Shown in pieces: positions 1-8,954 of a DNA stretch of 64,000 nucleotides; the first letter of the stretch is position 1; each line of letters begins with the position of its first letter. The DNA is taken from assembly GCF_000278155.1 (NCBI RefSeq), contig NZ_JH725096.1:62001-126000 (forward strand), written 5' to 3'. The stretch is from Bartonella doshiae NCTC 12862 = ATCC 700133. Lineage in GTDB: Bacteria > Pseudomonadota > Alphaproteobacteria > Rhizobiales > Rhizobiaceae. The notes below the pieces were generated by a model. The model did not search any database, was not told where the DNA came from, and saw nothing but the letters and a program-made list of their open reading frames with translations. Made by a program: the position numbers and the translations under genes.

Positions 1-18
1 CATCAAATGGTGTTCTCT

Positions 19-786
19 TCAAGATTTTTTCATATTTCCAGACTCATCCAACCGATATGAATGAAAATTGATAGCTTGCAGCATATGACCATTTTCCTTC
101 AACCAAGCGCGATATGTTTTACTTTCTGGACAAAGTTTTTCACAAAGAGTCCAAAATTTTGGTCCATGATTCATTTCAATGAGATGGGCAACCTCATGCG
201 CAACAACATACTCAACAATTTCTTTTGGTGCCATAACAAGACGCCAAGAAAAAGAGAGCCGCCTATCTATTGAACAAGATCCCCAACGGCTTTTAGTATC
301 TTTATAACAAACTGACTTCACTTTACGCTCTACTTTATGTGCATAATATGTAACCAATGGCGTTATAGTAAGCGCAGCCTGTTTTTTTAAAACATCAGCA
401 ATACGCCTTGGCAAATATTCTAATTGTCCATAAACGACAATTTGAGATTCTTGTCCCGCATCCCCTGCGATGATTTCCGTCACCCCACGCCCTGCTCTGT
501 GTCTTATGGTATGTGCAACACCCAATAAAGGAATCGTTGCGCCCTCTTTGAGATAAGAATGTTCATAAGAAACGCACACTCGAGTAAGACGCGCTTCAAT
601 CCAAAATCGGTGCTTTTCAATAAAAGCCTGAACTGAACAAAGACTTATCGCTGGTGGTGTGATTACGCAAATTCGCTGTCTGCTTGCATCAATACGTAAT
701 GTGAGACGACGTGCACGCTTATGTTCACGTACCTGTAAAGGCACAACGCAATCAGAGAAAATAAAATGCTGTTCATAAATGGTCAT
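19..786 (-). CDS. YgjP-like M48-type metallopeptidase domain protein
   Basis: This 255-residue protein belongs to the YgjP/DUF45 family of predicted zinc metallopeptidases; substrates of the family are unknown. The zinc motif HEVAH begins near residue 197 and is followed by MNHGPKFW, the usual family continuation (H-x-P-x-F-W). Upstream lies the conserved KSRWGSCS segment typical of the family. There is no signal peptide or membrane segment, so it should be cytoplasmic. It starts just after the stop codon of the hydrolase gene on the same strand (3 bp apart), so the two are probably co-transcribed. Family assignment is firm; the biological role is not known. Confidence 0.85.
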   Translation of the reverse strand: MTIYEQHFIFSDCVVPLQVREHKRARRLTLRIDASRQRICVITPPAISLCSVQAFIEKHRFWIEARLTRVCVSYEHSYLKEGATIPLLGVAHTIRHRAGRGVTEIIAGDAGQESQIVVYGQLEYLPRRIADVLKKQAALTITPLVTYYAHKVERKVKSVCYKDTKSRWGSCSIDRRLSFSWRLVMAPKEIVEYVVAHEVAHLIEMNHGPKFWTLCEKLCPESKTYRAWLKENGHMLQAINFHSYRLDESGNMKKS

Positions 787-789
787 ACA

Positions 790-1599
790 TTATATCTTCA
801 TCATCAATGAATTCGACCCTTCTCCCGCATTAATCCGGTCAATTAATGACCTCAATACCGTTTCGAGGCAATCCAAATCTTGCGGACGCGAAAAGCGATG
901 ATCTGCATCACGAACGAGTGTCAATGTCACATCATTCAAAGGCAAATGATTAAGTAAGGTCATAGTATGCTGATAAGGTATCTCCACATCTTCCATCCCT
1001 TGTAGAATATGGACTGGACATCCAACATCTATGCATCCCCTCATGACGCAGTTGTCTCTGCCGTCTTCAATAAATACTTTTGTAAAGGGAACCGGCTCCG
1101 TATAACTAATCTCAGATCGTTCAATATGCTCTGTCTCTTCTAAAATTTTCCACCCCTTTCGACCCAACCCTGATTCTATCAATGTTTGTGTAAAATCAGG
1201 AGCCGGCGCAATCAAGATCATACCAGCAAGCTTCTTATTTCTTTGTGCTAGTATCATAGCAAGCTTCAGAGCAATCCATCCCCCCATAGAGGTACCAATC
1301 AAAATTTGCGGCCCTTCACAATAAGTTTCAAAAACCGCTAAACTTTCTTTAACCCAGCGTGAAATCGTTCCTTGAAAAAAATCACCGCCTGATTCTCCAT
1401 GCCCAGAATAATCAAAACGTAAGCAGGACAAATCATTCTTCTGAGCAAAACTATCAACCAACATAGCCTTATCCCCTGACATATCGGATAGATAGCCATG
1501 AAGCCAAACTAAACCTGGAGAATGACTGCCTTTGCGATAACGTACTGCAAGAGCAGTATCTTCAAACGAAAAAAATTGGCAAGAAATATTTTGATTCAC
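790..1599 (-). CDS. Alpha/beta hydrolase (serine hydrolase fold)
   Basis: The protein has the alpha/beta hydrolase pattern: an oxyanion-hole segment LVWLHGYLSDM, a nucleophile elbow GTSMGG (Ser), and a late DADHRF with the likely catalytic His. The substrate cannot be inferred. I chose the GTG start at 1599 because a perfect GGAGG (complement of 1609-1613) lies nine bases upstream; the frame stays open to an ATG at 1665, which would add 22 residues with no ribosome-binding site. With the GTG start the protein has 269 residues. It is divergent from infC, a position often seen for this hydrolase in Rhizobiales, and precedes the metallopeptidase gene in a likely two-gene operon. Confidence 0.82.
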   Translation of the reverse strand: MNQNISCQFFSFEDTALAVRYRKGSHSPGLVWLHGYLSDMSGDKAMLVDSFAQKNDLSCLRFDYSGHGESGGDFFQGTISRWVKESLAVFETYCEGPQILIGTSMGGWIALKLAMILAQRNKKLAGMILIAPAPDFTQTLIESGLGRKGWKILEETEHIERSEISYTEPVPFTKVFIEDGRDNCVMRGCIDVGCPVHILQGMEDVEIPYQHTMTLLNHLPLNDVTLTLVRDADHRFSRPQDLDCLETVLRSLIDRINAGEGSNSLMMKI

Positions 1600-1741
1600 A
1601 GTTCTTTTCCTCCATAAAACATTTTCTCTATAATAAAAAATACATGCCGAAAATCCATAAATCAAATAATAAAAAGGCTGGAATTCTAGTTGTTTTTCTG
1701 TAGATAATTGTATATTAATACGCCATAGATGAATCAGAATT

Positions 1742-1747
1742 AAGGAG
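1742..1747 (+). promoter_or_regulatory. Shine-Dalgarno that sets the infC ATT start
   Basis: AAGGAG lies eight bases before ATT 1756, an ideal distance. The alternative ATG at 1774 would be 26 bases away and has no ribosome-binding site of its own. This supports ATT as the initiation codon. Confidence 0.8.
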
Positions 1748-1755
1748 CATAAACC

Positions 1756-2292
1756 ATTCGTAGACCGTTTAAAATGACGCCTACCCAGAAGGATGGGCCA
1801 CGTTCAAATCAAGATATTCGAGTCCCCTGTGTTCAGCTTATCAACGATGAAGGACAACATCAGGGGATTGTTACGATACAAGAAGCGCTTGCTATGGCTG
1901 AAGATGTTGGGCTTGATTTGGTTGAAATTGTACCAAACGCAGATCCACCTGTCTGTAAAATCATTGATTTGGGTAAATTGAAATATCAAACCCAAAAGAA
2001 AGCAGCTGAAACGCGTAAAAAGCAAAAAGTCATAGAAATCAAAGAAATCAAAATGCGGCCAAATGTTGATGTCCATGATTACGGCGTCAAACTTAAAGCT
2101 GTCCATCGCTTCATTGATAACGGTGATAAAGTGAAAATTACTTTGCGTTTTCGTGGTCGTGAAATGGCGCACCAAGATCTAGGATTAAGGCTCCTTCAGC
2201 GGGTTAAGGAGGATACAAGCGAAATCGCCAAAATTGAATCTGAACCAAAACTTGAAGGACGTCAGATGATGATGGTGATAGCTCCCAAATAG
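1756..2292 (+). CDS. infC: Translation initiation factor IF-3, ATT start codon
   Basis: IF-3 binds the 30S subunit, prevents premature 50S joining and discriminates against non-canonical start codons. The N-domain ([31 protein letters not shown]) and the C-domain ([34 protein letters not shown]) are complete. The first ATG is at 1774, but the codons from 1756 (ATT CGT AGA CCG TTT AAA) read I/M-R-R-P-F-K, the N-terminus I recall for rhizobial IF-3, and an AAGGAG sits at 1742-1747, eight bases before the ATT. I therefore take ATT as the start, giving 178 residues. An ATT start is the known basis of infC autoregulation in enterobacteria. No rpmI-rplT follows; a terminator does. Confidence 0.93.
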   Translation: MRRPFKMTPTQKDGPRSNQDIRVPCVQLINDEGQHQGIVTIQEALAMAEDVGLDLVEIVPNADPPVCKIIDLGKLKYQTQKKAAETRKKQKVIEIKEIKMRPNVDVHDYGVKLKAVHRFIDNGDKVKITLRFRGREMAHQDLGLRLLQRVKEDTSEIAKIESEPKLEGRQMMMVIAPK

Positions 2293-2304
2293 TTTGCGAG
2301 AAAA

Positions 2305-2335
2305 TAACTTAGAGTGTGTAATCTACTCTAAGTTA
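2305..2335. repeat. Perfect 11-bp inverted repeat after infC
   Basis: TAACTTAGAGT (2305-2315) pairs exactly with ACTCTAAGTTA (2325-2335) around a nine-base loop. No T-run follows, so it is not a textbook terminator by itself. It may stabilise the 3' end of the infC transcript or act with the hairpin 30 bp further on. Confidence 0.5.
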
Positions 2336-2364
2336 AGAGCTAAACACAAAAATATAATTTAAAA

Positions 2365-2393
2365 CACCGCAGGAAAACATTGTGGTGCTTTTT
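2365..2393 (+). terminator. Rho-independent terminator downstream of infC
   Basis: CACCGCA (2365-2371) pairs with TGTGGTG (2381-2387), including one G-T pair, around a nine-base loop and is followed by CTTTTT. This is a plausible intrinsic terminator ending infC before the exporter gene. Confidence 0.6.
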
Positions 2394-2513
2394 AAAGTTG
2401 ATGATTAGTGTGCATCTCATCGTAAAAGAATGCTTTTTATAAAAAAGACTAAACATCTTTAAGAGAGTGCTTCAATCTTGCATAAAGCAAACGATAAAAT
2501 GTAAAAGCACTAC

Positions 2514-4280
2514 ATGATTAAAAAACAAATTTCCTCTTTTGATAAATATATCATTATCCGTCTTTTACGGGAAAATTTTCATAAACACGTATATTGGTAC
2601 GGTGCAGCTATTTTTTCAATGATTATTATTGCCTGTACAACTGCAGCAAGTGCTTGGATGATGCGTGATGTTATCAATTATATTACTGATGCACAAAACT
2701 TTGCTATGATTATTTTAGCTTCTAGCATCATTGCTTTCATTTTTATTCTCAAAGGCATTGCAACTTTTGCTCAAACTTATTTTCTAAGCAAAGCAGGAAA
2801 CAGCATCATTGCTGAACAACAACGAAAAATTTATACGCGTTTTATGGAACAAGGAGTCTCCTTTTACCAAAATAATACTTCATCTGATCTTCTTGTTCGC
2901 ATAACCCACAACGCCGCAGCAGTTCGTAATATCATTGATACCATTATCACAACTTTTGTGCGTGATTTGCTTTCCGTTATTGGCTTGTTGCTTGTTATGT
3001 TTATTCAAAATTTTGCGTTAATCACCTTTACCTTAATAGCAGGACCACTAATTTTTTTAGGCGTTCGAATGGCTTTAAGACATGTTCGCAAACTCGTAAG
3101 AAAAGAACTTTTCTCACTCAGTGAAATAATCAAAATTGTACAGGAAAGTACTGTTGGTATCCGAGTCATCAAAACTTTTTCATTAGAAGAATTAATGAAA
3201 ACACGCATGAATAAAGCTATTTGTGATGCTGAAAAACAAGCAAATAATATTGCAAAGCTTGAAGCCATTACCAATCCAATTACGGAAACACTTGCTGGTA
3301 TCGCAATTGCCGGTATTCTCTGTTTTTCGGGATATCTCGCAAATCACCGAACAGGTATTCAAGGTGAATTAATGGCTTTTATTGTTGCTTTGATTCTCGC
3401 TAACGATCCTATAAGAAGACTTGCAAATGTACGTGTCAAAATTGAATCTGGCTTGGTTAATATACGTACGATGTTTGAAATACTCGACTATCCTCTTACA
3501 ATTATAGAACATGAAAACGCTAAAGATCTGAAAAAAACACAAGGGACTATTCGTTTTGAAAATGTCTCCTTTGCATATACAGATAATCAAATGGTGTTGA
3601 AAGACATCAATCTTGAAATAGAACCCAGAAAAATGACAGCATTTGTAGGACCTTCAGGTTCAGGAAAATCAACCCTTATCAACCTTATCATGCGCCTTTA
3701 TGATCCAACACAGGGACGCATATTAATTAATGATCAAGACATTCGCTACAGCACATTTCGCTCCCTTCGAAAACTTATGGCATACGTAGGGCAGAATACT
3801 TTTCTCTTTCAAGGAACTGTTAAATATAATATCGGACTTGGAAAAGAAAATGCTAGAGATGACGACATTATCAAAGCAGCAAAAGCAGCCAATGCGCATG
3901 ACTTTATTATGAATCTCCCAAATGGTTATGATACACAAATAGGCGATAATGGTGGTAATCTTTCCGGAGGACAAAAACAACGACTTGCCATCGCCAGAGC
4001 AATGCTTCATGATAGCGAAATTCTCATTCTTGATGAAGCAACAAGTGCGCTAGACTCACACACTGAAGCACAAATTAACGAAGCACTTCATCAACTCACA
4101 AAAGGACGCACAACAATCATCATTGCCCATCGCCTATCAACAATTGCTCGTGCCCATAAAATTGTTGTCGTACAAAATGGACAGCTTATTGAACAAGGCT
4201 CTCCAAAAGAATTGCTGGCAAAGGAAAATAGCTTTTACAAAAAACTTCATAATATACAATTCGAAACAAAAATATTCTAA
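2514..4280 (+). CDS. ABC exporter, fused permease and ATPase (MsbA-like)
   Basis: This 588-residue protein is a half-transporter of the type I exporter family. Residues 1 to about 320 form a six-helix membrane domain; the rest is the nucleotide-binding domain with Walker A GPSGSGKST near residue 379, signature LSGGQKQR near 483, Walker B ILILDEATSALD and the switch IIAHR. Such proteins work as homodimers in the inner membrane. The lipid A flippase MsbA is the closest well-known relative in size and layout, but the substrate cannot be fixed from sequence, and multidrug export is equally possible. It is a single gene between the infC terminator and convergent tamB. No clear Shine-Dalgarno precedes the ATG. 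Confidence 0.85.
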   Translation: MIKKQISSFDKYIIIRLLRENFHKHVYWYGAAIFSMIIIACTTAASAWMMRDVINYITDAQNFAMIILASSIIAFIFILKGIATFAQTYFLSKAGNSIIAEQQRKIYTRFMEQGVSFYQNNTSSDLLVRITHNAAAVRNIIDTIITTFVRDLLSVIGLLLVMFIQNFALITFTLIAGPLIFLGVRMALRHVRKLVRKELFSLSEIIKIVQESTVGIRVIKTFSLEELMKTRMNKAICDAEKQANNIAKLEAITNPITETLAGIAIAGILCFSGYLANHRTGIQGELMAFIVALILANDPIRRLANVRVKIESGLVNIRTMFEILDYPLTIIEHENAKDLKKTQGTIRFENVSFAYTDNQMVLKDINLEIEPRKMTAFVGPSGSGKSTLINLIMRLYDPTQGRILINDQDIRYSTFRSLRKLMAYVGQNTFLFQGTVKYNIGLGKENARDDDIIKAAKAANAHDFIMNLPNGYDTQIGDNGGNLSGGQKQRLAIARAMLHDSEILILDEATSALDSHTEAQINEALHQLTKGRTTIIIAHRLSTIARAHKIVVVQNGQLIEQGSPKELLAKENSFYKKLHNIQFETKIF

Positions 4281-4307
4281 TAAAGTGGAATTTAAAAACG
4301 TCAATCT

Positions 4308-7300
4308 TTAATAATCTTTTTCATAAAAGAGACCAATACTAGAATTTTTTTCATTTCCTATGGCGCCTTTTGCTTTGAGATTACGCGAAATGTCCAAATT
4401 AATTGTTCCCTTTGTTAATCCATTCGCTCCCGCTTCAAGGCCTAAATAAATATTATTATGTATATAACGCCCAAGGCGTAAACCTGTATTTCCTTTTTCA
4501 TCAGTGATAACATCAAGATCATCAAGTCCAATTTTAGTTCGTAAAGCATTCAATAAAGATATATTAGTATTACCAACAAGATCCGCTGCTACCGTCGCAA
4601 GCTGAGCAATCTGAAATGCTGATAGTTCACTAAGAGAACGCTTAAAAATTAAACGCGCTAAAATCTCATCCTGTGGTAAATTAGGTTGTGAAGAAAAATT
4701 AACACCAAGATTATCAATAGTTCCACTTACAGTGACAGTAACATTAATATCACCACTATTACTGGTAGTCACAAAATAAACAGTAGGATTAAGATTCCCA
4801 CTAAAACTCGCTTGTCCTTGATTAAAACTAAGACGTTGTGAAAGAATATCAAAACGTCCACGAATCATCTGAAATTCACCCACTGGATGCACATCGTTCA
4901 ATGGACCTGTCAGATTAATACGCCCTCCCAACTCAGTATCCAAACCTTTCCCACGTACAAAAAACTGATTGAGAGCAGTAATCCGCATATCTAACTGTAC
5001 AACAGAAGAAGATTTTTTAGTGACATCACGGTTATGGCTATAGTTTTTAATATCAGCACGCTCTAGCGTTTTTTGAATCGGTTTGGTTAAATTTTTATTT
5101 TTAATACCAAGCAACTTTACATTTTGAAAATGATCAGGAACTATAATTTCAGCTTTTTCAACTGTAACTTCCCCACCAACAACAAGATTATTTACAAAAT
5201 CACCCGTCATTTTCATCGTGCCTGATAAAGTTGCTAAAATCATAGAGCCATCATTATAATTAGCGCGATCAAGATGAATAACTAAATCCGTTTGTAGATC
5301 ATTTGTGATATGACCAGAAGCAGAAAGATTCCCCCCTTCAGACGAAACAGCAGAAGCTTTCTCTATAAGAATATGACTGCCATTAAATTTGCCTTCAATT
5401 TTTATATTGTTCAACCCTAAATTTGTTTGTGAATCAATGAAACTACCATCAACTATAGAAAATTTTCCATCCAGTTGTGGCTTAGATAGTTTACCATTTA
5501 AAACTGTATCAATTTTTGCTGTTCCCGTTATATGCGCACCATGTTTTGCTAATAATAGATCAATAAAAACAAGGGGCATTATCCCTTTAATATTTAATCC
5601 AGCCTCTAAATCATTTAGAGAAATAGGACCATTTATGGAAAAATCTAATCCTTTATCTCCCGTTGCTACCATATGCTCAATATGCAATGTCGCTTTTTTA
5701 TAAGAACCACGCGCACTCACATTTATTGGCATAAGCCCATCATACGTTGCGACAGTCAAACTTGTACTAGAAAGCTCAAAATAAGCAGATGGATCCTTTA
5801 TTGACCCACCAATATCTATTTTACCTATTACTGTTCCTCCAAGCGCTTGACCTTCAATAAAACCATTAACCAACCGCGCAGATAACTCTTGTAAATCGAC
5901 ATGGAGATCAAGATTATTTGTATCTAAAAATACAGAACCTTTTGTTTGTGCTTGCATCCCCTCTCCCGTTAAATTTGCATTCACAGTAAGGATTTTGTCT
6001 ACCGTTTTACCTGTAGCAGAAAACACAAAAGGCGTTATTTTTTTATCTTGAAGAGCAGTCGTAGTCAGTCCTTCTCCCTTTATATCATAGTACACATTTG
6101 GATTTTTATAATGACCATCAATCATGATCTGTCCTGTTAGAGTGCCAACAGCACCAAGATCGGATTTCCATAAATTAGCCAAAGCAACAGGAAATGCATT
6201 CATCGTAAGACCTAGATTAAGACTATCCTGAATACTACCTGAAAGCATAATCTGGCCTCCATCGACAGAAAGCCCTAATTCCTTTACTTCTATTCCGTTT
6301 TTATTAAAAACAATCATAGCCGATTTAGGCAATGTCGCGTGAAAATTGGAACGTTTCACATCTATGCTTTTAATCTGTATTTCCTGTTTTATACCTTCCG
6401 GAAAATTTACCGCCATTACACAACCGGAAAGTTGTGCATTGGTATCATTATGCAACATCGCTTTAACAGTAAAACCCGTCTTGCCATTATTGTGACTGGC
6501 GTGAGCATTTAACTGATTGATCACTATAAAAGGTGTTTGAATATTCTCTGCATTGATAAAACCTTCAAATTGTAACAAGCCAAAAAGATCAAATATGTCA
6601 GTCTCTACCGCCAATTTATTAATTTTATTCTTGGCAAAATTCAAATGATCAATATGTGCCTTCAGACTGGCTTTCTGCTTGCCATTTTGCCCGTCAAAAA
6701 TAACATGCCCTTTTACTTTTCCACTACCTTCTTGCAACAACAAAGCAGAAAGCACTGAAATATCATCAGCATCAATATGTAAAGCCCCTTTTACAAAACC
6801 TTCAAGAGTTTGAGAAAGAGTTCCTGTTATCTTTGCATCCCCTCCCCTTATATTAATATTCTGAAGTTGTCGAATTTGTTTAGAATCTTTGAAAGAAGCA
6901 GATACATACAATGGTTTATTAGCAAAAACTCCTTCACCTTTTACAGAACCCGTTAACAAAGTAACGGGCGATGTATTGTCCATAATTGCCTTAAGAGTGA
7001 ATGTTGTATTCTGGAGATTTTTCCCCATTAAAAGTGCTCTAGCAACATGAGTATGTGCGTTAAGTTTTATAAGATTATCTTTCCCTTTAGCACTACCCCA
7101 GACTGTGATCGTACCACCCATATTCGGATGTAATTTGGCAAGATCAGATATTTGAGCATACAGATCCATCTTTGCATTTTCACTTGAAAAATAACCATTT
7201 GCTCGTATGTTTACATATTGATTTTTCAAATCAAAACGACGCAAAACTAAATCTGTCTTGTTCCAAGCAGCCCCACCTGAAAATGTAAGATTTCCTTTGA

Positions 7301-8954
7301 ATAAACGATCAAACGATTGAACACCTACCTTCAGGTTATCTGCTATTCCTGATAATTGAAGATCAAAAACACCATTCATTAAACCAACAGTTCCTTTGGC
7401 TTTAATATCTGCACTACCAGAAAATGACTGTTCGCTGAACAGATCCAAAAGTGTTAATGCTTGTGCTTTTAAACCGAGATCACCTTTAAAAATAAAACGG
7501 TCTACTTTTCCTTTTAACCAAGCAGAAAAATCTTGAGCCATAATACTAAAATTATGAATCATAATCGGTTTTCTAGCAACAATATCAGTATCTAGATGTA
7601 CATAAACGGTTTGTTTTAAATCTTCTGTCAATGCCTCCTTAATCTTTGTAATTCCCTGTAGCGTTCCATTAACCTGAATACCAACGTGACGAGAAGCAAC
7701 ATCATCAAGATTTTCACTCACCCCCCCCATATCAAAAATCACATCACGAATATGTACATTTTTATTGCTCAAATTATGTACAGCAAACCGCCCTTTCCAA
7801 GAGGATTGCCCTTCGCGACCATAGTCAATGGTTAAAGCAACATTCTCCGCACGCGTTAAATCCTCTAGCACCGATAAATGAGTAAATTCATTTTTCTTTT
7901 CAAGAGACACTGCACCATCAACAAAAAGCCTCCGTAAAAATCCATCAGCCATTATTTCAGCATTAGCAACAACATTGATTGTTTTTCCTTGAATGACCAT
8001 ATGGTCAAGATGTACTGCACCTTCTTTTGTCATTCTCGCTTCTGCTTTCAGCGTGACATCAGATTCAAAAAAACTACGATACTGAGGAGAAATCAAAAAT
8101 CCAAGTGAGCCCACAAGCTCACTAGAAAGACTATAGCCTTCTGAAATACTTGCAAGCTTAATATTACCATCTAAAATAAGATGATGATCAGCCTCTAAAG
8201 AAAGCTTAACTACCAAATCATCAAAAGAACCATCGCCTTTTATGGAAAAACTTAATGCAGGATGCTTCTCAATGTTAAAGACATGAGCCAGAATACCGTC
8301 CTGCGGCTCATAAGTAGAAATATCAATTTTCGCTGTACGGTCGCTATTGGATATTTTTGTGAAAAAAGAAAAGGAACCTGGTGCATCTAAACGGTGCGCT
8401 ATGATTTTAGCATCAAAGTGATCATTGGCTAAAATTAAATGTCCTTCTAAGGATATATTAGAAAAAAGACCAAAAAAATCCTTCTCAAATGCCACACGCT
8501 GAGCTGTAAGCATATTGATAGAAACATCTATAGGCAATTTTGGTAAAGAAAACAGCTTCATTTCACTGGAAAAAGTAGAAGAAGATCCGTACGGTTTTCG
8601 TAAAAACGTAATCTGTTCCACCAAAAGCTCATTAACTTCCATCCGCCCTTTAAGCAATGCTAGGCGGTTCCAATCCATTTTAGCATTGGCGATTTTAAGC
8701 CAAACCCCTTTCTTATCACTAACAGTAACAGTGCCAATCGTCGTCTGAGAAGACAGCATTCCCTTGACATTATACAAACGAACTTTGTTATTAGGTGTTG
8801 AAAGTTTACGTTCAATCAAAGATATAGCCCATGAATGACTATCCTCTGTTACTTTTCTGAAAGATGAAATGTCTAGCAGCGCAAAAACAAGAATGCTTAG
8901 TAAAAGAAAAAAAAGCCCAAATAACAAAATCCACAAACGTACTCTTTTTTTCAT
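4308..8954 (-). CDS. tamB: Translocation and assembly module protein TamB
   Basis: TamB is a very large periplasm-spanning protein anchored in the inner membrane that works with TamA in outer-membrane biogenesis (autotransporter insertion and, in recent models, phospholipid transport). The 1548 residues begin with one membrane anchor (about residues 7-29), continue as a long run of AsmA-like beta-repeat sequence, and end in the conserved TamB C-terminal domain (residues about 1200-1548, with QPNLPQDEILARLIF and a terminal GLFYEKDY). Its ATG overlaps the tamA stop codon by one base (TAATG), so the pair is translationally coupled. The stop lies 27 bp from the convergent exporter gene. No frameshift is present despite the length. 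Confidence 0.92.
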   Translation of the reverse strand: MKKRVRLWILLFGLFFLLLSILVFALLDISSFRKVTEDSHSWAISLIERKLSTPNNKVRLYNVKGMLSSQTTIGTVTVSDKKGVWLKIANAKMDWNRLALLKGRMEVNELLVEQITFLRKPYGSSSTFSSEMKLFSLPKLPIDVSINMLTAQRVAFEKDFFGLFSNISLEGHLILANDHFDAKIIAHRLDAPGSFSFFTKISNSDRTAKIDISTYEPQDGILAHVFNIEKHPALSFSIKGDGSFDDLVVKLSLEADHHLILDGNIKLASISEGYSLSSELVGSLGFLISPQYRSFFESDVTLKAEARMTKEGAVHLDHMVIQGKTINVVANAEIMADGFLRRLFVDGAVSLEKKNEFTHLSVLEDLTRAENVALTIDYGREGQSSWKGRFAVHNLSNKNVHIRDVIFDMGGVSENLDDVASRHVGIQVNGTLQGITKIKEALTEDLKQTVYVHLDTDIVARKPIMIHNFSIMAQDFSAWLKGKVDRFIFKGDLGLKAQALTLLDLFSEQSFSGSADIKAKGTVGLMNGVFDLQLSGIADNLKVGVQSFDRLFKGNLTFSGGAAWNKTDLVLRRFDLKNQYVNIRANGYFSSENAKMDLYAQISDLAKLHPNMGGTITVWGSAKGKDNLIKLNAHTHVARALLMGKNLQNTTFTLKAIMDNTSPVTLLTGSVKGEGVFANKPLYVSASFKDSKQIRQLQNINIRGGDAKITGTLSQTLEGFVKGALHIDADDISVLSALLLQEGSGKVKGHVIFDGQNGKQKASLKAHIDHLNFAKNKINKLAVETDIFDLFGLLQFEGFINAENIQTPFIVINQLNAHASHNNGKTGFTVKAMLHNDTNAQLSGCVMAVNFPEGIKQEIQIKSIDVKRSNFHATLPKSAMIVFNKNGIEVKELGLSVDGGQIMLSGSIQDSLNLGLTMNAFPVALANLWKSDLGAVGTLTGQIMIDGHYKNPNVYYDIKGEGLTTTALQDKKITPFVFSATGKTVDKILTVNANLTGEGMQAQTKGSVFLDTNNLDLHVDLQELSARLVNGFIEGQALGGTVIGKIDIGGSIKDPSAYFELSSTSLTVATYDGLMPINVSARGSYKKATLHIEHMVATGDKGLDFSINGPISLNDLEAGLNIKGIMPLVFIDLLLAKHGAHITGTAKIDTVLNGKLSKPQLDGKFSIVDGSFIDSQTNLGLNNIKIEGKFNGSHILIEKASAVSSEGGNLSASGHITNDLQTDLVIHLDRANYNDGSMILATLSGTMKMTGDFVNNLVVGGEVTVEKAEIIVPDHFQNVKLLGIKNKNLTKPIQKTLERADIKNYSHNRDVTKKSSSVVQLDMRITALNQFFVRGKGLDTELGGRINLTGPLNDVHPVGEFQMIRGRFDILSQRLSFNQGQASFSGNLNPTVYFVTTSNSGDINVTVTVSGTIDNLGVNFSSQPNLPQDEILARLIFKRSLSELSAFQIAQLATVAADLVGNTNISLLNALRTKIGLDDLDVITDEKGNTGLRLGRYIHNNIYLGLEAGANGLTKGTINLDISRNLKAKGAIGNEKNSSIGLFYEKDY

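Noticed and set aside
5389..5703. 104-residue plus-strand ORF inside tamB
   Set aside because: Antisense to the continuous tamB frame and without recognisable features.
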